From Paragordius varius (Eukaryota > Nematomorpha), in NCBI GenBank assembly GCA_964247055.1, contig OZ176052.1:3782001-3846000 (forward strand): DNA of 64,000 bases. Direction: 5' to 3'. The stretch's first letter is position 1. The number at the start of each line of letters is the position of its first letter. The position numbers and the translations under genes were made by a program. This document shows, in pieces, positions 1 through 26,245 of this stretch. A model generated the notes under the pieces. It was not told where the DNA came from. It did no database searches and was given only the letters and a program-made list of their open reading frames with translations.

Positions 1-185
1 AATATTACAAATTTTTTTCTTATTAACAATACACACATGTTTTTTTAGTTTCATTAAATATTTTTACTTTATAATTTAAATTTTAGTTTATATTTTAATT
101 TTATTTTTACGTTTGACAAAGATTACTTGTAGTAATCGAAATATTATATTATAATAAATTATATAATTTTTGCTGATTGATTCCA
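1..185. repeat. Internal fragment of MITE family M2
   Basis: This AT-rich stretch is the reverse complement of the inner part of the element at 30171-30619: the AGTAATC-type core around 125-140 and the flanking T/A runs recur at about 30370-30500. No terminal repeat is visible at the window edge, so it is an internal piece or is cut by the edge. Nothing coding is seen from 1 to 558; the remaining C-terminal SERCA exon(s) must lie further left. Confidence 0.5.
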
Positions 186-530
186 TATATATTTATACTA
201 TCACACTTCAGCGTAAACAATATCCAATATGAAAATATATTTACCATAAAATATTGAATTATCTAAAAATTCAATAAAACTCACAATTATATCCATGATA
301 ATTTTAGTGAGACAAATATATATGTTAAAACCATATATTTTTTAACGTAATTTATCGTTTTAAATTACAAAATAAGCAAGTGTTGTAAAATTGTATTAAA
401 CATACTTTGATGTGCGACAATCGTAACCACAAAAGTTGCAATTAATAAAAAGAAAATTAAATTATATGGTTTTTATGAGAAAAAGTTTAACTTTTTATGT
501 TTCGTATCTATAATTTTGACATACTTTTTA

Positions 531-13743
<13,213 letters not shown>

Positions 13744-13994
13744 TAATAAAATTTGTGTAAAATATATATAAATTCAACGCCACACAGGATATCTTTAAAA
13801 TCAAGCAACAAATGAATTTAGACGTATATTTTTTTCATTGGTATAGCAATGAATGTATGAAAAAGGAATGTGATAGTAGTTTTTATTTTAGCTTATCTGT
13901 TGTGAGAAAATTTGTTTAAGACATCACTTCAACACCTTTTATATAGTTTTATATTCCTAAGCAATATAAATATTGAATATTTTAAAACGTAGTT

Positions 13995-15150
13995 TACCCT
14001 TCGATTAAAATGGGGTATCTAAATACCCCAGACTAAATTTGAATTAAGATTTTTAAAAAACTACTGAAGGAAACGGTCCCAATTTAAATTTATGCTTATA
14101 TCCTAATAAAAATTATATAAATATGCCAAAATATCCAAATAAATATTTGTTTTGAAAAAAAAAATTCCATGTCAAACTACCTCGACGCCATTTTTATTTA
14201 ACAAAATTTTTGCAAAATATCGTCTTTATTTAAATTTAAGGGTAAAAAAGCTAATTTTTTATTTAACACTTGGATACAACACACTCATTTTGCCTTCGAT
14301 TCATATTGGGGTAGTTGGATACCCCAGGCCTGTTTAAAATTAAATACTTTAAGAAGTATGGAAGGAATCAAAACCATGGCAAAATTTTGCACTTATATAA
14401 CAATGATAAACCGAAATATATAAAAAAAAATTATTCAAAAATATTTGATATTACGTATTTTGAGCTAAAACCGGAATGTAAAAATTTCGTCAATGTGACA
14501 TGTTTCAAATTTTTTTAAAAAATAATACAAAATAAACCGCTTTTTCTATATCAATGTTAGATGCAATTTATACAAACAATTAGCAGTAGTTTTACCCTTA
14601 AAATTAAATGAAGACGATATTTTGCAAAAATTTTGTAAAATAAAAATGGCGTTGAAGTAGTTTGAGATGGAACTTTTTTTATAAAACCAAATTTTATCAA
14701 GATATTTTGGCATATTTATATAATATTTATCAGGATAGAAGCATAAATTTAAATTGGGACCGTTTCCTTCAGTAGTTTTTTAAAAATTTTAATTTAAATT
14801 TAGTCTGGGGTATTTAGATACCCCAATTTGAATTGAAGAATTAAATTACACCAAACATTGATAGAAATAGAAGAAGCGGTATATTTTGTATTATTTTTTA
14901 ATTTTACCATTGCACACATGTCACTTTGACTAAATTTTTACCTTTCGGTTTTAGCTTAAAATAAGTGATATCAAGTATTTTTGAATAAATTTTTTATATA
15001 TTTCGGTTTTTTAATGTGAGTGCAAAATTTTGGCATCGTTTTGATTCCTTCCATATTTTTAAAAAATTTAATTTTAAACAGGCCTGGGGAATTTGACTAC
15101 CCCAATTTAAATCGAAGGACTAAAATGAATGTGTTGTATCCAGGTGTTAA
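13995..15150. repeat. MITE family M1: forward copy inserted in a reverse copy
   Basis: Compared with the single copy at 40340-40912, this stretch reads in three parts. About 14009-14263 is the reverse complement of the 3' half, about 14264-14848 is a complete forward copy starting TAACACTTGGATACAAC, and about 14849-15150 is the reverse complement of the 5' half. Removing the middle restores one reverse-oriented element of normal length. Each copy carries the hallmark near-palindrome TGGGGTATTTAGATACCCCA. Non-coding. Confidence 0.7.
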
Positions 15151-15770
15151 ATTAAGACGAGTTCAATATCCATTTTCCTTTTAAGGTGCATAATACAAAA
15201 AAAGTTTTTATAAAATATAACTTTTCCGTAAATTTATTTTTTTTTATTTTGTTATATAGTAATATAATAGGCTGTTATATTATAGTTAGAAGATCTAAAT
15301 TTATAAATTTAGCGTTTATGTTATATACCACCAAAAACTAATAATTATTGATTTTGAATTAGCTGGTTATTTAAATTTTATTTTAGAGTTGTCCCAATTT
15401 TGGACTCTAAATATTATAATATTTAAGGAAATTATATTTTAATTACAAGAGAACAATGTTTGATGATAGAATTTTAGCTAAAATTATTTTGAAAACAGTA
15501 GTTCATTTATAAGATTGAACTCTGGTATAAAACAACCCTATTATGTCATTGTGGACATAGAAATGAAGGATCATAAAGTATTAATAATATTTTTGAAATA
15601 AAGCATTTGTTTTCCCAATTTTTTTAAATAATGTGCGCTAACTTTGCGATTTTTTGATACCGAACAATTACCAAATGCAAAACACTTTCTTATATCACTC
15701 GTAAGCCATGAAATTAAAGTGCCATGAGAATCCTGATATAATCGTTCGGTATATATATATATATATATAT
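15151..15770. other. Gene-free spacer; inverted partner of 17790-17870
   Basis: No gene is seen. A block at about 15600-15665 (around AATGTGCGCTAACTTTGCG) recurs inverted at about 17790-17870, so the hAT between them may itself lie inside an older inverted-repeat element. The stretch ends in a TA run that serves as target duplication for the next element. Confidence 0.4.
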
Positions 15771-17408
15771 CAGGGCTTCTTAAACTTTTGTAGTTCCCGA
15801 CCCCATTTATGATTGCGAGTTTCTTAACGACCCCAACAAATAAAAAAGAAAAATAATAATTTCTTCGAAATAACACTTAGAAATTTTGTTGATAAAATTT
15901 ATCAGGAATGAGAGATTAAAAATATATCTACATTTTTTATAAATTTCCATAACATTTGTGATTCATAGTAAATTTATACAAGATACTAGCTGGCCCTGTC
16001 ACGCTTGGGTGTGGCGTAGTCTCACCGATAATTATTCTTAATAATTTGCAATAAATAGAGTTAATGGAGATATAAAAAATAATAATAAACATATTTAATA
16101 AGAAGAATGTCTTTAATTATTCTTTTACGGGTTTTTGCAAAGGCTGAAATACTGTTTACTCGAATTTGACCATATTAAATCTGTCCCTTATTAAATATTT
16201 AACAATCATTGGATTAATTTTAAGATTTTCGTTTTACGAAGTCATGGTTAAAAGTTTTAATTTGAAATTGTGTTCATACAGCTGGGATCAAGGATATAAA
16301 AAGTAAATCATTTGTGGTCCCTTTTTAAAAGAAAGAATGATATTATACTAATTCCACTGAAATGTGTTTAACTGAACTCATATGGCTTCTTAAGTTTCTT
16401 GAAAATCAGCTCCAAAACCACGCCATTTTTGTATGGCGTCTCAGTTTTAAACCGATAGGCCCCTACCCATTTGCCTTTATAGGGCAAATATTCGGAATCA
16501 TCTTTGATACCATCGTCTCATGGGTTATTCGAAAAAATACCTCAACACTAAATAATCGTTATATGATGGCGTTTTAGGTCATAAAGGCCCCAAATTAACG
16601 GCTAATAAAAGAACCCGACCTTAATTTTTACCTAGTTACAGGTAATATTAGCTTTTAATGAGCTCACATGGCTTCATAAATTTTCTGTGAATTAGCTCCA
16701 AAACATTGCAATTTCTATATAGTGGCGCAATTTTAGCGGCTATCTGTTTACCCAGCAGCCAATATTAAAAAAACGCAAGACTAAAATTTTTTCCTTTTAA
16801 CAGAGAATAACTCGAATCCTCAGTAAATTTTAACGGTCTTATACCCTGGGCAAAAAATTATTTAGTTTTTTTTTGAAAAAATGGCATTTTACGGGGGGAA
16901 CGGGTAAAAAGAGAGCCTAAATTAAAAAAAGTAAGCCGAGTAGGTTCGAAGCAATCAAAAAAAAGTAAAAATAATCATATTTGAAATCGAATAGTCCAAC
17001 ACGTTTTCCGGAAAATTGTCAAAGACTCGATTTTTTTTGACTCGTGTTTTCAAAAAAAACCGTTTAACTGGGAGTCTAATTCAAAAAAGGCGAAGCTATT
17101 GTCGGGGCATTCATTAATGATTGCATTTTTTTTGACACTTGGATTTGAATGGGTCTACCGGTTTTCCGGAAACAGATCACAAAGCCAGCATTTTTTATTT
17201 TTATAAATATATAGATTATAATGATCGGAATAGATGCTGGTATAAACAGCCTTTCCGAATTAGAAAATTTTATGATATATTTATCTGCGATGAATGTTAT
17301 TTTATAACAATAATTTTACATGTTAAATTGTATTTTTATCACTCGCGACCCCATAATTTTGCTACGCGACGCCAAATGGGATCGCGATCCATAGTTTAAG
17401 AAGCCCTG
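15771..17408. mobile_element. Non-autonomous hAT element, family N1
   Basis: The left end CAGGGCTTCTTAAACTTTTG is matched inverted by AGTTTAAGAAGCCCTG at the right end. The subterminal GACCCC blocks are also inverted. The element sits in ATATATAT on both sides, consistent with an 8-bp target duplication. The ends and 8-bp duplication are typical of hAT. It carries no transposase; its interior is filled by a copy of element E (about 15984-17216). A sister copy is at 50325-54084. Confidence 0.8.
15984..17216. repeat. Element E, copy 1, nested in the N1 hAT
   Basis: This starts ACTAGCTGGCCCTGTCACGC and ends TTATAAATATATAGAT. The interior repeats a motif of the type CTCATATGGCTTCnTAA then a GTGGCGCAGTTTT-GCGGGTAG-like block, followed by an ACGGGGGGAACGGG tract. 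The same ends and modules recur at about 51901-53985 and 61522-62524. I cannot assign it to a known class; no open frame of interest is seen. Confidence 0.6.
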
Positions 17409-17416
17409 ATATATAT

Positions 17417-19727
17417 ATATTTAATCCTAATTTTTTATACTTCGATTATGGACGCATTGTTATGCAATTTTTTATTACAAGGTGCGGCAAAAAGGGGATC
17501 AAAGAGAAATATTAAATCATATAGTTTTTGATTAATGAAATAGTTAACGAGAGAGTTAAATTTTTTACTTGCCATTAGGTATTGAAGAGAAAATACAACT
17601 AAATTTTATTTGTCTCACCATCGTAATAAACCTAAACGCAAAATAATTCTGATAATGATTTTTTATTTTTTGAGAAGGAATCGCTTTGGCATTAAATGTG
17701 AATCTAATGCATATAAATTCTAATATCTATCTGGTACTCTTGGTGATTTTAGTTTTAGTCCTTACAGGTGTTTTAAGAAGGTTGCTTATATAATAATTTC
17801 TCGATGATATCGAAAAATCGCAAAGTTAGTGCACATTATCTATAATAAAAAAATTTGAATGCTAAACACTGTGCTTTCCTTAAAAATTAAAAAACTATAT
17901 CATACAAGATGTCACGCCTCGCTGTGACTCATAACCGATAACTATTGTAATAAATTTTTGAATAAATGAGAAAATGGACTTAACCCTAATATTTCACTAA
18001 AAAGTATGCCTAATTATAAATTTTGCATCAAATATTGTACGTATTACACGAAATCGGCCATATTAAAACTGCCCCTTATTATAACTATTCAACTAGGATT
18101 TTATTTTTTAGATTTGTTTTACAAAATATTGGTCAAATGTTTTTTATGTAATTTTTATAAGATGGGAGAAATCAAAGGATATAAATAGAAAATTATTTGT
18201 GATCCCATTTACGAAGGAAAGTATGTGTATATGACTATACGAATCCCAAAAATGTGTTTTATACGATACGATATCTTTTAATGGCATGTGATACAGATAT
18301 CCAGCAATCTTTTACCCTTAAAGTTAAGTGACAATATTTAGGGAACAAATATTATGGTAAATGTATCAATTATATCAAACAGCATTATCTATTCAGCTCA
18401 AGTTAATATTTTCAATTTTCCATTTTTTTGTTATTTTTTGGTTTATATGACCACCCGCTTGTCGGGCTTTGCTGACCCCTGGCTTTACATGTTATTCAGT
18501 TAATAAAAATAAATGTCTTGAATACAAAGGTTTAGCCTTCTGCTATTTAATAAATTCGTATAAAGCTGATTTTCGCCCATTAAAGGATTATTATAAAAGT
18601 AAAATTTCGCTCATGTTTTTCTTGAGGCAGTCGCGATGAATTACAATTTTGTGCGTATCAAATGACATCATATCGATTGAGGTTTCAAATAAGAGCATAA
18701 ATTATATTTTAATGAAATAGGTCCCACAACTGCATTATAATAGACCTTTTGTAAAATTATGGAAATGGACATCAAGTTCAGCGATATCACATAAATAAAA
18801 TATATTTGCAAAATTTGTGATGACTTTCTTGAACTGAAGGAAGAGGCTATCTTTATGATAGATTAACACTTAAACTTTAAAGGTAGAATCGTTTAGAATT
18901 ATTTTAGCTCCAAGCGATGTCAAAGGTGTAATTAAATCCTTTTTTAAAAAAACAATATGTTAAGCATCGGATGTAACTCCTGCTAACAAATTTTAACAGG
19001 GAATGTGAATATTGAAAGTTAGCAAATAATATTCGAGGCACAACATAATCCTATTGATTCATTTTTATAACTCAAAGGATTATAATTAAAACAATACTCA
19101 TTTTACCAATAACTTGTTTGCTTGAACTATCTAGAATTATATGGTCCACGTGCATGTATGTATCTAGCTAGACGTTGTCGATTTATAGCTTTTTTGTAGG
19201 TAAATGTGCGTCAACATCATTAGTGTTCAAATGATAAATGGATTTTTAATACTAAATATTCCTAGGTGGCCGCGGGAAATTTTCTCCCAAAAAAGTAGCC
19301 GGCAGGAAAAAAGGTTGGCCAACCCTTGCTCTATATAATACGCAACTATTTAAAAATAATGTGGCTTACACAGTTTTTTTAAACACAGACCAATATGAAT
19401 TCAATAATCATATTTCCGTAGCAAAAATTTTATCAGAGAGCAATTTTTATTGACTCGTGGGTTTAGCTCTATCCGATGTGTAATTACTGAGTATTAATTT
19501 CAACCGTATTAATCCATATGTTTTTCGTTCTACTTCAATGAATGTGATTTGGTTCGTAAACGTTCTCTATGATTTTTTTAGATATAAACAACAAAGTGTG
19601 AGAAAGTATTTTAATATTAAAATTAATACATTCTTGCAAGGGTATTTTTTATTTTTAGTTTATATTAAAAAAACACCGATGCCATTTTATCAGGTAGGTT
19701 AAGTATCAATTCAGATTTCACTGATGT
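17417..19727. other. Transposon debris: E fragment and a lone hAT end
   Basis: No gene is seen. About 17905-18240 is a 5' fragment of element E (GTCACGCCTCGCTGTGAC, then AATCGGCCATATTAAA). At about 19300-19335 the motif GGTTGGCCAACCCTTG looks like an isolated hAT terminus. The rest is AT-rich and unassigned. Confidence 0.4.
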
Positions 19728-19735
19728 TATATACC

Positions 19736-22700
19736 TAAGGTGACCAGATTTTTTGAAGGAAAAAGCGGGACAAATCTGAGAAGGGGGGGGGGGTCATTGG
19801 GGGGTACAACCAAAAATTTTTATACAAAAAAACTATTGTAATATTTATTTATTTTTAACACAAATACATTATAAATATAAAAAAATATGTACTTTACAGG
19901 TTGTTTGTACCTTATTCAATAAATTTAATGCACGAACAAAGGGTGAAGTGATTGTAATATTCTAGAAAAAATAATAAAGACGAAATCATCACAAAGTGCG
20001 CTGGGTGATGCAAGAAGCGGCACAAAAAATATTTTTAACAATTTAGCGAATAATCTTAATCAAAACATTATTGGTAGATACACAACGCTATTCAAACAGC
20101 TACTGATTTGTTACCCCTGGATGTGGAAAATATAGATGCTAAAATGCTTAGATATTGTAGAACTGTTGGTTAGCTCTTTTGCCAGCGATTGAAATATTTA
20201 TAAAAATGTGATCTCCTAGAATCCTATTTTTTATCACAGGAGAAAGGTCAAAATTCCAAGTCAAAAAAGGTTAGAAAATAATTTTATACCATTACTTAAT
20301 CGCAATATTATAAAGCATCTAGAAAAACAAGGCTCAATTAATAGCCAGAATATAAAAATGTTTTATACAGACAGAAACGATTATTTGGAAGACAAGACGG
20401 TGCACAATGACACTTTTTTATGAAGTCTCATTGTTAAATAAATATATTGAATGAAAACTTATATTATGGACAACAGAAAAAAATACGTAGGATAGAAATG
20501 GTTAATAATCATTTTTAAACAAATTATGTTCCATACAATAATATTTTAATTGTAGAATTTGCATTATCTTTAGCTGAACCACTTCTATTAAACGCATTTT
20601 TCCACAGTAAATTAAGTAAGAACAAGGAATCAAATTTAAATGTTGAACAAGTGCCATTTTATGTGTTTAAATATAATTTGACAAATTATGAAGACTTATA
20701 CAATATTTTAAGATTTTTGTTTATTTTTTAACATAAAAACTTTATAAATATAAGAAAATATTTTTTTCTTTGGTATATTTTTTGTTTGAGTGAATGCGTT
20801 TTAGCAGATTGTCATCATTTTTTAAAATATTGTAGAAGTCTTCACAAGAATTTGTCCAATTATATTTGACAGATCAAACTTTAAAGGTTCAACATTTAAA
20901 TTTGATTTTTCCGATGTCCACACCTGATTTACTGTGGAAAAAACGCGCTCAGTAGCAGCGTTGGTTCCAGGTAAAGATAGTGAAAATTCCACAATTTTTT
21001 AAATATTATTGTATGTAATATAGTTGGCTTCAAAATGTGGAATATTTCCAACCATTTCTTTTCTACTGTTTTGTCCATAATTTAAGTTTTTCATTATTAA
21101 TATATCTTTTAACTAAGAATTTTTGGGAACAGATATAATCAAATGATTTTTGAACATCGCACCAATTAAATTCTGGTTTTAATGATATCCAATGAAAATG
21201 ATCAATTTCATTGAATTGCGTCGTCCAGTCTTCCAAATAATCTTTACAGTTTGTATAAAACATTTTTATAAGGTACAGGATATCTTGGAGCGATTTATTA
21301 AGCCTTGTTTTTCTAAATTATTTATATTGCGGATGGTTAATAATATAAAATTATTTTCTAACCTTTCTTGACATTGGAATCAGGTTCTAACTTAATTGAC
21401 TAATTCGATTGCCGAAATTTTGTCACCTCCTACCAATTTAATAACATTTGAAAGAGAGAAGATTAATTATGTAGGGACTCTAACCATATTTTTGAAGAAT
21501 CACTTTCAAAAAACTTTTCCAAAGTTGTAGGACATTTGTTCTGTGATAAAAAATAGGATTTTATAAGATCATACATTTTTAAAATTCTTTCGATAGCTGG
21601 CAGAAGAGCTAACCAACGAGTTTTACAATATCCAAGCATTTTTTGATATTGAACTTCTGCATTTTCACAGAATTCCTTAAGCGTTTCAACGCGTACCCTG
21701 TATATATAAAAAAGATATATATTTTAATAACTAAATTTTCCACATCTAGGGGTAACAAATCAGTAGCTGTTTGAATAGCGTTGTGTAAATGCGCTGCACA
21801 CCCAACGCCAATAATGTTTTGATTAAGATTATCTGTAATTTATGAAAAATATTTTTTGTTCCCCTCCTTGCTTTTCCACCGAAGTTCGTAATGGTATCAG
21901 CGCAATATGCGATGATTTTGTCTTTTAAATTATTATTATCTTAAAATATTCATTATTGAAGTAAAACTTATTTCGGAATTTACACCGGGTAGCGAAATAA
22001 AATCTAAATTAATTACTCCAGTTTCTTTATCAAAATATCTTATTAAAGTGGGAAATAATTATGTTTCCTTATGAGATGCATCAAAGTATAGCGATATGAA
22101 ATTAATTTTCAGCAAATCTTTTTGTACTTCAGAAAATGCATGTGGCGAAAGGACATTGCATATAATGGCTTCAGCCCTTGTACGGGCACATGTAAATTTA
22201 TTGAATAAGGTGCAAATAACCTGTGAGGTACAGTCCATAGATCTGAAGGAATGATTGCGATTAACGGCGTGAAAAGATAACACGCCCTCAGCTAGTGCCA
22301 AATTCTTTTCTTCCTCTCCAAAAGCGGTTTTTCGAAAAAAATTCATTTTGTAAGATGATGCCCCCATATCTAAACATTTTTCATGTTTCTGTGTTTCCAT
22401 ATGCTTTGTAATATCATGCTTGCCGCCATGTGCAAGGGTGAATTCCCCCTCGCATATAAGACATTTAAGATGATTCATTCTTCGTTTTTTTGATAAAAAG
22501 AAAATCTTTCATTAATTCATCGTTGAATTTACAACCTCTTTTTGTGCTCATATTTATAAACTACTATTAGTATAATAAATATTATATTACCTTAATTTTC
22601 TGGAATAGTGTAAGGTACCGATTTGTAGTATCAATTTGTCTTTTAAGCTACCGATTTGTGGTATTAATTTGGCTTTTTAATAATGTTGGCAAGTAAAACA

Positions 22701-23242
22701 ACTAAAATATTAGTATAATAAATATTATATTATCTTAAATTTTCTGGAATAAACGTGTGAGGTACCGATTTGTGGTATCAATTTGTCTTTTAAGCTACCG
22801 ATTTATGGTATTAATTTGGTATTTTGATATGTTAGCAAGTAATAAAACTAAAATATTAGTATAGTAAATATTATATTACCTTAATTTTCTGAAATAAACG
22901 TATAAGCTACCGATTTGTTAATCTAGACATTTGTGGTGTTAACTTGGCTTTTTGATAATGATGACAGTAGTAGTGGGAAGCAAAGTGTATAATCATATGA
23001 TATAAATTCGAAAAAAATAAATATTTTAATTTAAAAATAAAAAATTTTAATTTAAAATTGAATAGATTTTACAGATATTTAATGATAAAAAATTTAAACG
23101 GATAAAAAAATTTATTTGTATTAAAAAATTTTTTTTTATATAATCGTGAAAAAGCGGGACATTTTAAAAACGTAGCGGGACGCGGGACAAAGTGTGAAAA
23201 AGCGGGACTGTCCCGCCAAAAGCGGGACATTTGGTCACCTTA
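19736..23242 (-). mobile_element. Composite hAT element 1, with inverted partial transposase
   Basis: 3.5 kb with terminal inverted repeats (left TAAGGTGACCAGAT; right end its near complement) and a perfect 8-bp target duplication TATATACC at 19728-19735 and 23243-23250. GCGGGAC words crowd both ends, probable transposase-binding repeats. The main transposase gene runs on the minus strand from the ATG at 22551 to about 20790, and is broken by several frameshifts and stops. Left of it (about 19890-20720), a second, plus-strand copy of the same gene lacks its 5' part and internal segments, so the two copies meet tail to tail. Near the right end (22560-22960), three units of about 146 bp containing GGTACCGATTTGTGGTATC lie upstream of the gene. 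Confidence 0.85.
20790..22551 (-). pseudogene. hAT transposase relic (composite hAT 1)
   Basis: Broken gene for a hAT transposase, the enzyme that excises and inserts the element. The N-terminal part holds a BED-like zinc finger (CLICEGEF-LAHGGKHDITKH, with the next histidine in KHEKCL). It is followed by the block SFRSMDCTSQVICTLFNKF and then FISLYFDASHKET, which leads into the catalytic core. At the 3' end, about 20800-21000, an hATC dimerisation block resembles the one in the sister copy (LPGTNAATE, VWTSEKSNLNVETL). The reading frame is interrupted between these blocks, so no active product is expected from this copy. Confidence 0.75.
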
Positions 23243-23250
23243 TATATACC

Positions 23251-24004
23251 ATGTAAATTTGGACAATGATAAAAAATTATAATCACATATTTACCAGGTT
23301 ATTTTTCAAAAATGTAACTAACTTTACAAACATGGTTTTAAACAAGGTATAATCCTCTGATGTTATTTAGTCATTGAAAATGAATATGGATCACTGTATA
23401 CAAATATGAGAATAATAACTCTTTCGAACTTTTACATGGGCGGGTCGGAAATGATGGGTTAATCGTAAAGAGGACCGAGTCACTAACGCGCTTTAGTACA
23501 CGGACACGATTTAAACTGAATGGGCCCCCACGTTTTCCGGAAAGGTCTTTCATACCTAAAATTTTAGTGATATGCATTTTTCAAAAAACCTGCTTTTTAT
23601 GAAGGGGGGGGGGGGGCAAAATGAGTGTCTAATTTAAAAAAATAGTCGTTTTCGGCGATTCATAAATCCTTAAATAATTTTTACCTTGGAATTTGTTTGA
23701 GCCTATACTTTTTTCCCAAACGTATGCACATCTTATTTTAATAAATATATAGATTTTTGTATTAAATTTAAAATTTTAGCCACAGGTTCTCGCAAATTTT
23801 TTACCCCTCTAAAATTGTCTAATTTTCTTAAACAAACGCATATATGCCGAGATGGCGCGATAATAATTTTAAATATATCATTATGACATCAAAGTTTTTT
23901 GATAAAATTGAGAAAAAATTTATAGCAAGTTTTTGTATTTTCGCATGAGGGAAATAGCATTAATAATTCTTACAGGGGTGTCCAACATTTAATGCCTTCT
24001 TGGG
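23251..24004. other. 3' fragment of element E and a lone hAT-like end
   Basis: About 23385-23755 matches the 3' third of element E (ACGTTTTCCGGAAAGGTC, a G tract, and the end AATAAATATATAGAT). At 23977-23996 the motif CAGGGGTGTCCAACATTTAA resembles a hAT terminus without a visible partner. No gene is seen. Confidence 0.45.
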
Positions 24005-26245
24005 TAAGGTGACCAGATTTTTTGAAAAAAGCGGGACAAATCTGAGAAAGGGGGAGTACAACCAAAATTTTTTATACAAAAAATTTATTGTAATATTTAT
24101 TTATTTTTTACCCAAATACATTATAAATATAAAAAAATATTTTATTCTTTGGTATATTTTTTATTTAAGTGGCGTTTAGCATATTGTCATTATTTTATAA
24201 AATATTGTAGAAGTCTTCACAAGAATTTGTCGAATTATATTTGACTGATAAAATGGCTTTTAAAGTTTCTACATTTAAATATGATTTTTCCTATGTCCAC
24301 ACCTGATTTACTGTGGAATAAACGCGCTCAGTAGCAGCGTTGGTTTCAAATAAGAATAGTGTAAATTCCACAATTTTTAAAATATTATCGTATGGAACAT
24401 AGTTTGTTTTTTCTACTGTATTTTTTTTCTGTTGTCCAATAATTTAAGTTTTCATTATTAATATAAACTAATAATACTTCGGAAAAAAGATCTTTTTTGA
24501 AAGATTACTTTTTGAGAATTTTTGGGAGCAGATATAATCAAATGATTTTTGTACATCGCACCAATTACATTCTGATTTTAATGTTATCCAATAAAAATGA
24601 TCAATTTCATTGAATTGCGTCGTCCAGTCTTCCAAATAATCTTTACAGTTTGTATAAAACATTTTATATGGACAGGATATCTTGGCGATTTATTAAGCCT
24701 TGTTTTTTTAAATTATTATTATATTGCGGATGGTTAATGGTATAAAATTATTCTAACCGTTCTTGGCATTAGAATTTTAGGTTACTAACTTCATTGGCTA
24801 CTTCGATTGCCGAAATTTTGTCACCTTCTATAAATTTAATAACATTTTGAAAGAGAGAAGCTTGATTATGTAAGAATTTTAACCATATTTTTGAAGAATC
24901 ACTTTCAAAAAACTTTTTTAAAGTTGTAGGACACTTGTCCTGTGATAAAAAAAAGATTTTAAAGGATCATACATTTTTAAAATTCTTTCGATAGCTGGCA
25001 TAAAAGCTAACCAACGAGTTTTACAATATCTATGCATTTTTTGAAATTGAACTTCTACATTTTCACAGAATTCTTTAAGCGTTTCAACACGCACCGTGTA
25101 TATATAAAAATGGGATTATATTTTAACAACTACATTTTCCACATCTAGGGGTAACGAATCAGCAGCTGTGTTAATAGCGTTGTGTATTATGTGCGCTGCA
25201 CACCCAACGCCAATAATGTTTTGATTAAGATTATCTGCTAATTTAGGAGAAATATTTTTTGTTCCCTTCCTTGCTTTTACCGAAGTTCGTATTGATGTTG
25301 TCAGCGCAATATGCGATGAATATGTTTTTTGAATTATTTTTTTTTTAGAATATTCATTATTGAAGTAAAAATTATGTCGGAATTTTCACCGGGTAGAGAA
25401 ATAAAATCTAAAATTTTCGCAATCATTCCTTTAAATCTATGGATTGTACCTCACAGGTTATTCGTACCTTATTCAATAAAAAATTTACATGTGCCCGTAC
25501 AAAGGCTGAAGCCATTGTATGCAATGTCCTTTCGCCACATGCATTTTCTGAAATACAAAAAGATTTGCTGAAAATTAATTTCATATCGCTATACTCTGAT
25601 GCATCAAATCACAAGGAAAGAAAATTATTTCCCAGTTTAATAAGATATTTTGTTCCAGAAACCGGATTAAAAATTTAAATTTTAGATTTTATTTCTCTAC
25701 CCGGTAATTCCGACATAATTTTTACTTCAATAATGAATATTCTAGAAAAAAATAATTTAAAAGACAAAATCATCGCATATTGCGCTGACAACACCGATAC
25801 GAACTTCGGTGGAAGAGCAAGGAGAAACATATTATTCATAAAGTAGCAAATAATCTTAATCAAAACATTGGCGTTGGGTGTGCAGCATATAATACACAAC
25901 GCTATTAAAACAGCTTCTGATTTGTTACCCCTAGATGTGAAAAATGTAGTTGTTAAAATATATTACTATTTTTATGTTTACAGGGTACGCGTTGAAACGC
26001 TTAAGAAATTGTATGAAAATGCAGAATATATCAAAAAATGCTTGGTAAAACTGGTTGGTTAGCTTTTCGGCCAGCTATCGAAATAATGATTCTTCAAAAT
26101 CCCATTTTTTATTACAGGACAATTGCCTTAGAATTTGGAAAAGTTTTTTGAAAGTGATTCTTCAAAAATATGATTAGAGTTCCTACATAATCAAGCTTCT
26201 CTCTTTCAAAATGTTATTAAATTGATAGAAGGTGACAAAATTTCC
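24005..26245. mobile_element. Composite hAT element 3, rearranged and right-truncated
   Basis: Left terminus TAAGGTGACCAGATTTTTTG as in the two intact composites, followed directly by minus-strand transposase 3' sequence up to about 25415. There the sequence flips: from about 25420 to 26245 the same gene is on the plus strand (MDCTSQVIRTLFNK, FISLYSDASNHKE), so the two halves face head to head, unlike the tail-to-tail sisters. No right terminal repeat or target duplication is found. Both halves are broken. Confidence 0.7.
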
